Made by a program: the position numbers and the translations under genes. The notes under the pieces are model-generated. The model searched no databases, was not told the DNA's origin, and was given only the letters and a program-made list of their open reading frames with translations. Of a stretch of DNA of 64,000 nt, positions 15,250 to 23,933 are shown one piece after another. This stretch comes from Anaeromyxobacter soli (GTDB taxonomy: Bacteria > Myxococcota > Myxococcia > Myxococcales > Anaeromyxobacteraceae), in assembly GCF_022808855.1 (NCBI RefSeq), contig NZ_JAKZLF010000011.1, positions 58,817 through 122,816 of the forward strand, written 5' to 3'. Positions within the stretch are counted from its first letter, which is position 1. Each line of letters begins with the position of its first letter.

Positions 15250-16071
15250 ATGCCGCTCGAAGTCACCCTCATCGACCACGCCCGCGACCCGCTCGCGAAG
15301 CTCTACGGCGCCTACCGCACCTGCTACACCCCCAAGACGCCCGGCGAGGTCTGGAGCGAGATCCGCGACGGACGCATCGCGCCCGACGCCATCCGCGAGT
15401 TCATCGCGGAGCGGCTCAAGACCGGCCACGCCTCGCCCCTCGAGCAGGTGGTGTTCTGGTTCGGGATCTCGGGCGTCTCCCGGGCGCTCTCGCACCAGTT
15501 CGTGCGCCACCGGATCGGCATCTCGTTCGAGCAGCAGTCGCAGCGCTACGTCCGCTACAAGGAGGAGCGGCTCGACTACGTCATGCCGAAGACCTGGCGC
15601 GACGCGCACGGCATGGCGGACGAGTACGACCGGCTCATGCGCGAGATCACCCGCGTGTACGAGCTGGCGCTCGAGAAGGGGATCCCCGCCGAGGACGCCC
15701 GCTTCGTGCTGCCCAACGCGACGCCGACGAACTTCCAGGTGATGGTGAACTTCACCGAGCTCCTGCACATCGCGGACCTCCGGCTCTGCTGGCGCGCGCA
15801 GTGGGAGATCCGGCACATGGTCGCGCTCATGCGGCGCGAGGTGATGAAGGCCATCCCGGAGATCGGCGGCTACCTGCAGCCGAAGTGCGGCGACAAGCGC
15901 ATGGGCTACTGCGACGAGCCGCGCAAGGAGTGGGAGAAGTGCCCGCTCGGGAAGGTGCGGCCGCACAAGGAGCAGCTCCTCGACGTCTTCCGCGAGTACC
16001 GGGCCGGCAACCTCGTGCCCCTCGCCGAGGAGCACCTGCGGACCGTCGAGGACGCGGGCAACGAGGAGTAG
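15250..16071 (+). CDS. thyX: flavin-dependent thymidylate synthase
   Basis: 273 residues. ThyX makes dTMP from dUMP with FAD and methylene-tetrahydrofolate, replacing ThyA. The family motif is present as RHRIGISFEQQSQRY (Arg-His-Arg ... Ser-x-Arg-Tyr). The C-terminal third adds LQPKCGDKRMGYCDEPRKEWEKCPLG with several Cys, a tail seen in some longer ThyX proteins. ATG 15250 lies downstream of GGAGAG. Together with dut at 56.5 kb it supplies thymidylate. No thyA is seen in the window. Confidence 0.95.
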   Translation: MPLEVTLIDHARDPLAKLYGAYRTCYTPKTPGEVWSEIRDGRIAPDAIREFIAERLKTGHASPLEQVVFWFGISGVSRALSHQFVRHRIGISFEQQSQRYVRYKEERLDYVMPKTWRDAHGMADEYDRLMREITRVYELALEKGIPAEDARFVLPNATPTNFQVMVNFTELLHIADLRLCWRAQWEIRHMVALMRREVMKAIPEIGGYLQPKCGDKRMGYCDEPRKEWEKCPLGKVRPHKEQLLDVFREYRAGNLVPLAEEHLRTVEDAGNEE

Positions 16072-16153
16072 CGGCCTCGGCCGGGAGGGGTGGCAGCCCC
16101 CCTTGGATCCCCTTCCGCCCCGGCCGGTCCCGGCCGCCCGGGTGACGCTCCGG

Positions 16154-16159
16154 TAGAAT
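16154..16159 (+). promoter_or_regulatory. -10-like TAGAAT before the sppA-type gene
   Basis: TAGAAT lies 17 nt before ATG 16177, predicting a leader of about 10 nt. Confidence 0.35.
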
Positions 16160-16176
16160 CCCGCGCCGGAGCCCAC

Positions 16177-18678
16177 ATGAGACTGTACGTGAAGGCCGCG
16201 CTCGCCGCGGTGATCGCCGCCGCCGCGCTGCCCGCGCGCGCCCAGGTCCAGAGCGCGCTCGATCGCGACCAGGGCCTCCCCGCCGGGCTCTCGCTGCCCC
16301 TCCCGGGCGCCGCCGCCGCCGAGGAGCCGACGGCGCTCGCGGTGAACCCGGCCGGCGTGGGGTTCGTGCCCCGGCTCGCCGTGCAGGCGTTCCACGAGCG
16401 CGACGTCACCCCGGGCTCGAGCGCGGACGCCATCTTCGCCGCCGACGGCGTGGGCCCGCTCGGCGTCGGGTTCGGCATGCAGTGGGTCCGCCCCGGCTCC
16501 GGCGACGGGCCGCGCTACCGCAAGACGACCTTCGCCCTCGCCCTCACCGACACGCGCGCCCTCTCGCTGGCGATCGGCTGGAACCGCTGGGCCTCCCGGG
16601 ACGACGCGCTCGAGCGGCTCTCGAGCTGGGACGTCGGCCTCACGGTTCGGCCGACGCGCTGGCTCAGCGTCGCCGCTGCGATGCGCGACCGCGACGCGCG
16701 GCTCTCGGGCGAGCCGCTCCCCATCCGCTACGACCTCGGCGTCGCGACGCGGCTGTGGCGCGACGGGCTCACCCTCTCGCTCGATCTCCTCGGCGACGAC
16801 GATCGCCGCGACGCGCTGCGCGTGACGCACCTCGCGACCGGCCTCGGCGCGGAGGTCTGGTCCGGCCTCGCCGTCTCGGCCCAGCTCCAGCTCCCGCTCC
16901 GGTCGGGGCTGCCCACCGGCGACCGGCCCGCCGCGGTGGTCGCGCTCTCCTGGAACGGACCGTACGTCGGCTGGACGGGGGGCGCCGTGCCGGTGCGCGA
17001 TCGCACCGGCTCGCTCGTCGGCGTGCGCTTCTCGGGCGAGCGCTACCGCGCCGCGTTCACCGGGCACGACGTGCCGGCCATCGACGTCGAGCGCGCGCTG
17101 GAGCCGCCGCGCACGTTCCTGTTCTTCACCTTCGGAGAGCCGGATCCGTACGGCCGGCTCCTCGCGCGCCTCGAGGCGGCGCGCGACGATCCCGAGGTCG
17201 CCGCCGTCGCGGTCCGCATCGACGATCTCGGGGTGGGCGCCGGCCGCGCCGAGGCGCTGCGCGCGGCGCTGGCGCGCATCCGCGAGAGGAAGCCGGTCCT
17301 CGCGTACCTGGCCGGGGGCGGCACCATCGAGTACTGGATCGCGAGCGCCGCGACCGAGATCGCCGCCCAGCCCGGCTCGACGCTGTTCGTGAACGGCGTC
17401 TCCACCTCCACGCTGTTCGTGAAGGAGCCGCTCGCGCGGATCGGGGTGGCCTTCGAGGTGGTGAAGCGCGGCGCGTACAAGAGCGCGCCCGAGCCGCTCG
17501 TCCGGACGGAGGGATCACCGGAGGCGCGCGAGATGGTCGGCTCGCTGCTCGACGACGTCTTCGGCCGGTTCGTCGGGGACGTCGCCGCGGCGCGGCGGGT
17601 CCCGGAGGAGCGCGTGCGCGCGCTCGCGGACCGCGGCCTGTTCGGCGCGGAGGAGGCGAAGGCGGAGGGGCTCCTCGACGCGGTGCTGTGGCCGGACGAG
17701 CTCGAGGGCTGGGCCCGGCGGGTGACGAAGCGGCGCGTGCAGGTCACGGGCGGCTACTCGCCCGACGAGGAGCGCCGGGCGCAGCGCTGGGGCCCGGCGG
17801 CGTACGTGGAGGTCGTGCGCGTGGAGGGGGCGATCGCGGGCGGGAAGAGCCGCGGCGACCGGCTCGGCGTCGCGGCGATCGCCGGCGCGGAGACCATCGC
17901 CGCCCAGCTCCGGCGCGCCGCCGACGACTCCGACGTGAAGGCGATCGTGCTCCGCATCGACTCGCCGGGCGGCGACGGCGTCGCCTCGGACCGGATCTGG
18001 CGCGAGGTGCAGCGCGCCCGGCGCCGCAAGCCCGTCATCGCATCGATGGGCGACGCCGCGGCGAGCGGCGGGTACCTCGTGGCGGTCGGGGCCGACACGA
18101 TCCTCGCCGAGCCCTCCACCCTCACCGGCTCGATCGGCGTCTTCGCCCTGAAGCCCGATCTCTCCGGCCTGCTCGCCAAGCTCGGCGTGGTCCGCGAGGC
18201 CGCGGCGCGGGGCGAGAACGCGCAGCTCACGAGCCTCGCGAAGCCCTGGTCGGCCCCGGAGCGCGCCGCCGTCGAGCGCGAGATCGAGCGCTTCTACGCG
18301 CTGTTCGTGGCGCGCGTGGCGGAGGGGCGAAAGCTCACGGCCGCCGAGGTCGAGACCGTGGCGGGGGGCCGGGTCTGGACCGGCCGCCAGGCGCAGGAGC
18401 GGCGCCTCGTCGACGGCCTGGGCTCCCTGCGCGACGCGATCCAGCTCGCGCGCGAGCGCGCCCGGCTCACGCCTGACGACGTCGTGATCGTCCGCACGGC
18501 CAAGGGCGGCGAGGACGGGGCGGACCCGTTCTCGGTGGGCATCTTCGGCACCGCGCCCTCCCCGCTCGCGCGCACGCTCGCCGCGATCCCGGAGCTCCGC
18601 GCCCTCTCGCTCGTGTCGGAGATGGGGCCCGTGCTCGCGTTGCCCGTCGAGTGGGTGGACCCACCACCCGCGCCGTGA
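16177..18678 (+). CDS. sppA: SppA-type signal peptide peptidase with N-terminal barrel-like domain
   Basis: 833 residues. A signal peptide (~1-25) is followed by ~270 residues rich in short beta strands with aromatic ends (LGVGFGMQWVRPGSG, RALSLAIGWNRWAS, YVGWTGGAVPVRDR), resembling an outer-membrane barrel. The two tandem SppA (S49) repeats come next. The catalytic pair is visible as Lys435 in KRGAYKSAPEPL of the first repeat and Ser630 in GDAAASGGYLVAVG of the second, as in the long E. coli-type enzyme. SppA digests cleaved signal peptides in the membrane. The extra domain suggests an exported, possibly outer-membrane location rather than an inner-membrane anchor. Confidence 0.85.
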   Translation: MRLYVKAALAAVIAAAALPARAQVQSALDRDQGLPAGLSLPLPGAAAAEEPTALAVNPAGVGFVPRLAVQAFHERDVTPGSSADAIFAADGVGPLGVGFGMQWVRPGSGDGPRYRKTTFALALTDTRALSLAIGWNRWASRDDALERLSSWDVGLTVRPTRWLSVAAAMRDRDARLSGEPLPIRYDLGVATRLWRDGLTLSLDLLGDDDRRDALRVTHLATGLGAEVWSGLAVSAQLQLPLRSGLPTGDRPAAVVALSWNGPYVGWTGGAVPVRDRTGSLVGVRFSGERYRAAFTGHDVPAIDVERALEPPRTFLFFTFGEPDPYGRLLARLEAARDDPEVAAVAVRIDDLGVGAGRAEALRAALARIRERKPVLAYLAGGGTIEYWIASAATEIAAQPGSTLFVNGVSTSTLFVKEPLARIGVAFEVVKRGAYKSAPEPLVRTEGSPEAREMVGSLLDDVFGRFVGDVAAARRVPEERVRALADRGLFGAEEAKAEGLLDAVLWPDELEGWARRVTKRRVQVTGGYSPDEERRAQRWGPAAYVEVVRVEGAIAGGKSRGDRLGVAAIAGAETIAAQLRRAADDSDVKAIVLRIDSPGGDGVASDRIWREVQRARRRKPVIASMGDAAASGGYLVAVGADTILAEPSTLTGSIGVFALKPDLSGLLAKLGVVREAAARGENAQLTSLAKPWSAPERAAVEREIERFYALFVARVAEGRKLTAAEVETVAGGRVWTGRQAQERRLVDGLGSLRDAIQLARERARLTPDDVVIVRTAKGGEDGADPFSVGIFGTAPSPLARTLAAIPELRALSLVSEMGPVLALPVEWVDPPPAP

Positions 18679-18736
18679 AGCACCGGCCGGAGGGGCGCCG
18701 CGTCCGCTGGCTGGGCGGGCGGGCCCCCTCGGGGCC

Positions 18737-18767
18737 GCATCGAAGCTTTCGCTGCGCGATCTTTTTT
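18737..18767 (+). terminator. weak intrinsic terminator after sppA
   Basis: An interrupted stem GC-CGAA-[GCT]-TTCG-GC (18737-18755) is followed by GCGATC and six Ts at 18762-18767. A stronger GC hairpin (GGCCCC/GGGGCC) precedes it at 18722-18736. Confidence 0.4.
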
Positions 18768-19017
18768 GCTATGTGATGACTTGTCTGCCCTCCGCGAAGG
18801 CTTTACGTTTCACGGCGGCGGGTAGACGAGCCTCTGATCGGCAGGTTGCTGGCGAGTTCGCGTCGCGTGACACGCGGCGCGCTGCGAGCGACGCGACAGG
18901 GGCGGCGGTTCGCGGCCCACCGACTGCCAACGAGCCGCGAACGGCGCCAATCCAGGACGCATGACGGTCGTGCCGCGAGGGCGATTCCTTCGCCCCGCTG
19001 CCGGAGCAGACGACAGC
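18768..19017 (+). promoter_or_regulatory. structured 5' leader of rho
   Basis: This 250-nt gene-free stretch holds two long perfect 9-bp stems: TCGCGTCGC (18858-18866) with GCGACGCGA (18888-18896), and GTTCGCGGC (18908-18916) with GCCGCGAAC (18934-18942). rho leaders are known sites of Rho autoregulation in other bacteria. A role here is inferred. No clear promoter could be placed. Confidence 0.5.
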
Positions 19018-20409
19018 ATGAGCGATAACGAGCAGACCCCGACTCCGGTCGTGAGCGGGGCCCCTCAGAACTCCCAGCCCACCGCGTCCGCCCATGAGGG
19101 CGAGGCCGGCGGGCAGCCCGGCGGTCCGGGCGGAGCCCCCGGACAGGGGGGACGGCGGCGGCGGCGGCGGCGTGGTCGCCGAGGTCGTGGCGGCCCCCAG
19201 GGCCAGGGTGGACCGGCGGTCGGGCCGAACGGCCAGCCGCTGGCGGCGGCGCCCGCGCAGAACGGGACCGCCCCCGCGCCGCAGGCGCAGCCCGGCGGGC
19301 AGGCTCAGCCCGAGGCCACCGAGGAGGTCGAGGGCGTCCTCGAGTTCGAGGGCAAGGGGAACGGCTACCTGCGCGACGTGAAGCGCAGCTACCTCCCGCA
19401 GCCCTTCGACGTCGAGGTGCCGCGCTGGCTCATCGACCGCATGCACCTGCAGGGCGGGCTGCTCGTGAAGGGCCAGGCCGCCACGCGGAACATGAAGCGG
19501 GTGCTCACGCGCATCGACCAGCTCGAGGGCACCGACCCGATGGCGGTCGCCCGGCGCACCCACTTCCACAACCTCACCGCGACCGATCCGACCGAGAAGC
19601 TCGTCATGGAGACGCGCCCGGACGAGCTGATCGGCCGCGTCCTGGACCTCGTCTCCCCCATCGGCCTCGGCGCGCGCGGCCTCATCACCTCGCCGCCCAA
19701 GGCCGGCAAGACGATCATGCTGCAGCGGATCGCCCAGGCGATCACCTCGAACCGCCCGGACGTGCACCTCACGGTCCTGCTCGTGGACGAGCGGCCCGAG
19801 GAGGTCACCGACATGAAGCGGAACATCAAGGGCGAGGTGATCGGCTCCTCGAACGACCGGCCGACGGAGGAGCACATCCACGTCGCCGAGATGGTCCTCG
19901 AGCGGTCCAAGCGCCTCGTGGAGGGCGGCAAGGACGTCGTGATCCTGCTCGACTCGATCACCCGCCTCTCGCGCGCCTACAACAAGGAGGTCGAGTCCTC
20001 CGGCCGGACGCTGACCGGCGGCGTCGACTCGCGCGCGCTCGAGCGGCCCAAGCGGCTGTTCGGATCGGCCCGCAAGGCCGAGGAGGGCGGGTCGCTCACC
20101 ATCATCGCGACCGCGCTCATCGACACCGGGTCGCGCATGGACGAGGTGATCTTCGAGGAGTTCAAGGGCACGGGCAACATGGAGGTCGTGCTCTCGCGGC
20201 AGCTCGCCGAGCGGCGCATCTTCCCGGCCATCGACATCGGCGCCTCCGGCACCCGCAAGGAGGAGAAGCTCTTCTCCCCGAAGGAGATCGAGAAGGTCCG
20301 CCGCCTGCGCGGGGCCCTCGCCTCGCTGAAGCCGGTCGAGGCGATGGAGCGGCTCCTCAAGAAGCTCTCCGAGTTCGAGACGAACGAGGAGTTCCTCCAG
20401 AGCTTCTGA
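19018..20409 (+). CDS. rho: transcription termination factor Rho
   Basis: 463 residues. Rho is the hexameric RNA helicase that ends transcription. The usual N-terminal helical domain is replaced by ~95 residues of Gly/Pro/Gln with an Arg block (seven consecutive Arg around residue 48) that is probably an extra RNA-binding tail. The primary RNA site includes EFEGKGNGYLRDVKRSYLPQPFDVEVP. The ATPase core has the P-loop SPPKAGKTIML, Walker B VVILLDSITRLSRAYN and the R-loop segment. ATG 19018 lies after GGAG; an in-frame ATG at 18961 would only add a basic leader and was not chosen. Confidence 0.97.
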   Translation: MSDNEQTPTPVVSGAPQNSQPTASAHEGEAGGQPGGPGGAPGQGGRRRRRRRGRRGRGGPQGQGGPAVGPNGQPLAAAPAQNGTAPAPQAQPGGQAQPEATEEVEGVLEFEGKGNGYLRDVKRSYLPQPFDVEVPRWLIDRMHLQGGLLVKGQAATRNMKRVLTRIDQLEGTDPMAVARRTHFHNLTATDPTEKLVMETRPDELIGRVLDLVSPIGLGARGLITSPPKAGKTIMLQRIAQAITSNRPDVHLTVLLVDERPEEVTDMKRNIKGEVIGSSNDRPTEEHIHVAEMVLERSKRLVEGGKDVVILLDSITRLSRAYNKEVESSGRTLTGGVDSRALERPKRLFGSARKAEEGGSLTIIATALIDTGSRMDEVIFEEFKGTGNMEVVLSRQLAERRIFPAIDIGASGTRKEEKLFSPKEIEKVRRLRGALASLKPVEAMERLLKKLSEFETNEEFLQSF

Positions 20410-20473
20410 CGTTCCCGGGACCGCCCACCCGTCGCCGGGCGCGGTCCCCCATGCGAATCCCGCCGCGAGCCGC

Positions 20474-20479
20474 TATCAT
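20474..20479 (+). promoter_or_regulatory. -10-like TATCAT before the REC-HD-GYP gene
   Basis: TATCAT ends 9 nt before ATG 20489 and there is no Shine-Dalgarno sequence, which is consistent with a leaderless or near-leaderless transcript. Confidence 0.4.
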
Positions 20480-20488
20480 CCGCGCCCG

Positions 20489-21676
20489 ATGGACTCGCGC
20501 GTCGCGCCTCCAGCCCTCGTAGTGTCCGGCCCGGGCGTCTCGCCCGCGCCCGAGCCCGTGCTCGTCGTGGACGACGACGAGCTCATCCTGAAGGCGCTCG
20601 CGCGCATCCTGGAGAGCTCGGGCTTCGCGCCCTGCTGCTACGCCTCCCCCGAGGCCGCCCTCGAGGCGCTCGAGTCGGAGCGCCCGGTCGTGATCATCTC
20701 CGACTACATGATGCCGGGGATGGACGGCGTCGCCTTCCTGAACCAGGCGCGGGCGCGGTACCCGGCCGCGATCCGGATCCTCTGCACCGCGGCGGACGAC
20801 TTCCGCGTCGCCCTCGAGGCGGTGAACTCGGGCGAGGTCTACCGGATCGTCTCGAAGCCCTGGCACCAGACGGAGCTCATCGCGACGGTGACGCAGGCGG
20901 CCGAGGCGGCGCGGCTCCAGCGCGAGAACGAGCGGCTCACCGCCGAGGTGCAGCGCCAGAACGGGCAGCTGCGCGAGATGAACGCGCGGCTCGAGGAGAT
21001 GGTCCGGGCCCGCACGCAGGCGCTGCTCGAGGGGCTCATCGCCGCCCTCGACTACCGCGACGCCGAGACCCAGTGGCACTCGCGGCGCGTGTCGCTCTTC
21101 GCGCGGCGGCTCGCGCGGCAGCTCGGCTTCGAGGAGCCGGAGCTCACGGTCGTCGAGCACGGCGCCCTCCTGCACGACATCGGCAAGATCGGCGTGCGCG
21201 ACCGGGTGCTCCTCAAGCCCGGCCCGCTCACCACCGACGAGTGGACCGAGATGAAGCGCCACCCCGAGCTCGGCTGGGCGCTCCTCCAGCGCGTGGACTA
21301 CCTGCGCCCCGCGTCCTCCATCGTCCTCCAGCACCAGGAGAAGTGGGACGGCACCGGCTACCCCGCCGGCCTGCGCGGCGAGGAGATCGTGGTCGGGGCG
21401 CGCATCTTCCACGTGGTGGACACGCTCGACGCGATCACGAGCGACCGGCCGTACCGGCGGGCCCGTCCCTTCGATCACGCGCGCGAGGAGATCACGCGCT
21501 GCACGGGCACGCAGTTCGACCCGAAGATCGTCGAGGCGTTCCTGTCGGTCCCGCCCGAGGACTGGGAGCGGATCCGGCTCGACGTGGAGACGGTCGCGGT
21601 GCTCTCCGCCGACCTCGCCGAGAGCCCGCCGGCGCCCGAGGACCTCGCGGCGGCGCTCGACGCGCTGCGCGGCTGA
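20489..21676 (+). CDS. response regulator with HD-GYP phosphodiesterase output
   Basis: 395 residues. A receiver domain (~22-140; phospho-acceptor Asp72 in IISDYMMPGMDG, acidic pair DDD at 28-30, Lys in VSKPW) is followed by a coiled coil (~140-178) and a complete HD-GYP domain: HGALLHDIGKIG (His229-Asp230) and QHQEKWDGTGYPAGLRG (GYP 290-292). It should hydrolyse cyclic di-GMP when switched by a histidine kinase. No cognate kinase is adjacent, so it is an orphan regulator. The residues needed for catalysis are intact. Confidence 0.95.
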   Translation: MDSRVAPPALVVSGPGVSPAPEPVLVVDDDELILKALARILESSGFAPCCYASPEAALEALESERPVVIISDYMMPGMDGVAFLNQARARYPAAIRILCTAADDFRVALEAVNSGEVYRIVSKPWHQTELIATVTQAAEAARLQRENERLTAEVQRQNGQLREMNARLEEMVRARTQALLEGLIAALDYRDAETQWHSRRVSLFARRLARQLGFEEPELTVVEHGALLHDIGKIGVRDRVLLKPGPLTTDEWTEMKRHPELGWALLQRVDYLRPASSIVLQHQEKWDGTGYPAGLRGEEIVVGARIFHVVDTLDAITSDRPYRRARPFDHAREEITRCTGTQFDPKIVEAFLSVPPEDWERIRLDVETVAVLSADLAESPPAPEDLAAALDALRG

Positions 21677-21705
21677 CGCCGCGGCGCCGCGGACCCCGGC
21701 CCGCG

Positions 21706-23178
21706 CTACTGCAGCTCGATCCCGAGCAGCGCGGCGGTCTCGCCGCCGCCGACCTCGATCGTCACGGCCGCGCGCCGGCCGTCCCTCGCCCGGAGCTCGA
21801 CCCGGTGCCGGCCCGGCGCGAGCGCGACGGCGCGGGTCTCGTCGGCGGCGAGCGGCGGGAGGCGCGCCTCGCCGTCCACGACGAGCGTGGCCGCGGCGCG
21901 CGGCTGCACGACGAGCCGCGCCGCGCCGCCGGAGGCGGCCGGACCCGCGGAGGCGCCCGCGGCGGCCGGCGGGGGGGCCGGAGCGGGCAGCGCCTGCGCG
22001 GCGGGGGCCGGCGAGGGCGAGGTCGCGGCGAGCACGAGCGAGGCGGCGAAGGCGAGGCCCGCGGCGGCGCCGATCGCCGCGGCCGCGCGCGAGACGCGCC
22101 TGCCCCGCCGCGCGGGCCGGGCGCCAGGCTCGTCCACCACCGGGGACGCGGGGAGCTCGTCGAGCCTGAGCGCGATGACCTGGGTCTTCTCGGGCGGGGA
22201 GACCTCCTCGGCGGGCGCGCGATCGGTCCGGCGGAGCTCCTCGACGCGGTCGAGCTCACGCCGGAGCTCGTCGGGGAAGGCGAGCGCCATGAAGCGCGCC
22301 AGCGCGGGGGGATCGCCGGCGGGCGAGCCCGCGTGCGTCCAGGGCACGAGCGCGTCGCGGAGCTCGCTCGCCCAGCCGAAGCGCTCCGCCGGATCGCGCG
22401 CCAGGGCCCGGAGCACGACGGCGTCGAGCCCCCGCGGCACGGCCGGGTTCACCCGCGAGGGCGCCGGCACCTCCGCGCGGCGGACCTTCTCGAGGACCGC
22501 GAGCTCCGAGGGGCCGGTGAAGAGCCGCGCGCCGGTGAGGAGCTCGTGCAGGACGACCCCGAGGGCGAAGACGTCGGAGCGCCGGTCGACCGGCCCGCCC
22601 GAGGCCATCTCCGGGCTCATGTAGCCGAACTTGCCGCGGAGGGCGGCGTCGCGGCGCGTCCGGAGCGCCGCCTGGGCGATGCCGAAGTCGATGACCCGCA
22701 CCGAGCCGTCGAAGCCGAGCAGCACGTTCGCGGGCGACACGTCCCGGTGGACGATCTGGAGCGGCGTGCCGCGCGCGTCGCGCTTGCGGTGGGCGTGATC
22801 GAGGGCGTCCGCCACGCGCCAGCCGAGGTAGGCCGCGAGGGGCACGGGCAGCCCGCCTCGCGCCCGGGTGCGCTGCACGAGCGCGCGAAGGTCGCGCCCG
22901 GGCACGTACTCCATCGCGATGTAGTACCCCTCGCCGTGCTTCCCGAGCTCGTGGATGGGCACGACGCCGGGGTGGTCCAGCTGGACGACGAGCCGCGCCT
23001 CGTCGAGGAACATCTGGATGAACTCGCCGTCCTCCGCGAGCGTCGGGAGGATGCGCTTCAGGGCGTACAGCCGCGCGGAGGCGTCGTCGCGCCGGAGCGC
23101 CACGTACACCTCGGCCATGCCGCCGATCGCGATGCGATCGAGCAGGACGTAGCGGCCATACGGGATGGGCTTCTGCAT
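21706..23178 (-). CDS. Hanks-type Ser/Thr protein kinase, membrane-anchored
   Basis: 490 residues. The kinase domain (~8-285) is complete: Gly-loop IAIGGMAEVYVA, Lys41, Glu60, catalytic HRDVSPANVLLG with Asp146, IDFGIA with Asp164, and APE-like SPEM. A single transmembrane helix at ~365-388 is followed by Pro/Ala linker and a C-terminal ~75-residue PEGA-like beta domain (RLVVQPRAAATLVVDGEA...LAPGRHRVELRARDG) outside the membrane. This layout is typical of myxobacterial signalling kinases. It is divergent from the zinc-ribbon gene, with 38 bp between starts. Confidence 0.94.
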   Translation of the reverse strand: MQKPIPYGRYVLLDRIAIGGMAEVYVALRRDDASARLYALKRILPTLAEDGEFIQMFLDEARLVVQLDHPGVVPIHELGKHGEGYYIAMEYVPGRDLRALVQRTRARGGLPVPLAAYLGWRVADALDHAHRKRDARGTPLQIVHRDVSPANVLLGFDGSVRVIDFGIAQAALRTRRDAALRGKFGYMSPEMASGGPVDRRSDVFALGVVLHELLTGARLFTGPSELAVLEKVRRAEVPAPSRVNPAVPRGLDAVVLRALARDPAERFGWASELRDALVPWTHAGSPAGDPPALARFMALAFPDELRRELDRVEELRRTDRAPAEEVSPPEKTQVIALRLDELPASPVVDEPGARPARRGRRVSRAAAAIGAAAGLAFAASLVLAATSPSPAPAAQALPAPAPPPAAAGASAGPAASGGAARLVVQPRAAATLVVDGEARLPPLAADETRAVALAPGRHRVELRARDGRRAAVTIEVGGGETAALLGIELQ

Positions 23179-23204
23179 CGATGCGCCCGTCCCCCCCGGG
23201 GGCT

Positions 23205-23210
23205 TATGAT
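23205..23210 (+). promoter_or_regulatory. -10-like TATGAT, leaderless start of the zinc-ribbon gene
   Basis: TATGAT ends 6 nt before ATG 23217, which would place the transcription start on the A of the ATG. On the opposite strand the same AT-rich patch reads TATCAT and could serve the kinase gene with a 28-nt leader. Confidence 0.5.
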
Positions 23211-23216
23211 AACCGC

Positions 23217-23561
23217 ATGCCGACGAGCTGCCACGCGTGCGGGGCGACGCTCCGGATCGACGGCCCGGTGGGACGTCGGACCACCTGCCCCGAGTGCGAC
23301 GCCGACCTCCACTGCTGCATCGACTGCCGCCACTACGACGAGGGCTCCGCGCACGAGTGCCGCGAGCCCCACGCCGAGCACATCATCGACAAGATCGCCT
23401 CGAACGCCTGCGACCTGTTCCAGCTCGGCGACGGCGCCTCGCGCCGCCGCAAGAGCTCGCGGGCCGCGCGCGATCAGCTCGGGGCGCTGTTCGGAGAGGC
23501 CCCGGCGCCGGCGGAGGAGAATCCGCGGGACGCGCTCGAGGCGCTCTTCCGGAAGAAGTGA
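23217..23561 (+). CDS. small zinc-ribbon protein
   Basis: 114 residues. The Cys pattern is C5-x2-C8 and C24-x2-C27 (a zinc ribbon), then C33-C34-x2-C37, C48 and C65. The segment HCCIDCRHYDEGSAHECREPHAE may hold a second metal. The C-terminal half is charged and ends in a predicted helix (NPRDALEALFRKK). Function is unknown; I infer metal binding. It shares a divergent control region with the kinase. Confidence 0.8.
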   Translation: MPTSCHACGATLRIDGPVGRRTTCPECDADLHCCIDCRHYDEGSAHECREPHAEHIIDKIASNACDLFQLGDGASRRRKSSRAARDQLGALFGEAPAPAEENPRDALEALFRKK

Positions 23562-23589
23562 GGGGCGTGGCCTCCCCCGGCGGCCTCGC

Positions 23590-23913
23590 TCACGTCTCGC
23601 GCGTCGCCCCGGCGAGCCAGGCAAGGTACGGCGCGCTCCCCGCCTCCACGGGCAGCGCGAGCACCTCCGGTACGTCGTAGGGGTGCAGGGCGAGCACGCG
23701 CTCCCGCAGCGCCTCGAAGCGTCCGCGCGTGGTCTTGAGCACGAGGAGCGCCTCGACCTCGTCCTCCACCTTCCCCTCCCAGCGGTAGATCGAGCGGATG
23801 GCCGGGACGACGTTGCCGCAGGCGGCGAGCCGCTCCTCGACGAGGGCGCGCGCGAGCTCCGCGGCCTTCTCGGCGGACGGCGCGGTGACGAGGACCACGA
23901 GGGCGTCGGCCAT
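23590..23913 (-). CDS. cutA: divalent-cation tolerance protein CutA
   Basis: 107 residues, the normal length. CutA forms a tight trimer with a ferredoxin-like fold linked to copper tolerance in E. coli; its biochemical role is not settled. Recognisable segments are LVTAPSAEKAAELARALVEERLAACGNVVPAIRSIYRWEGKVEDEVEALLVLKT and LHPYDVPEVLALPVEAGSAPYLAWL, each quoted as the family signature in parts. It lies 20 bp downstream of the acyl-CoA dehydrogenase on the same strand and is probably co-transcribed. Confidence 0.95.
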   Translation of the reverse strand: MADALVVLVTAPSAEKAAELARALVEERLAACGNVVPAIRSIYRWEGKVEDEVEALLVLKTTRGRFEALRERVLALHPYDVPEVLALPVEAGSAPYLAWLAGATRET

Positions 23914-23933
23914 GGCGTTGCCTCCTCGCCGCG

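Noticed and set aside
18961..19017. Alternative upstream start for rho
   Set aside because: It lacks a ribosome site and adds a non-conserved stretch, while ATG 19018 follows GGAG.
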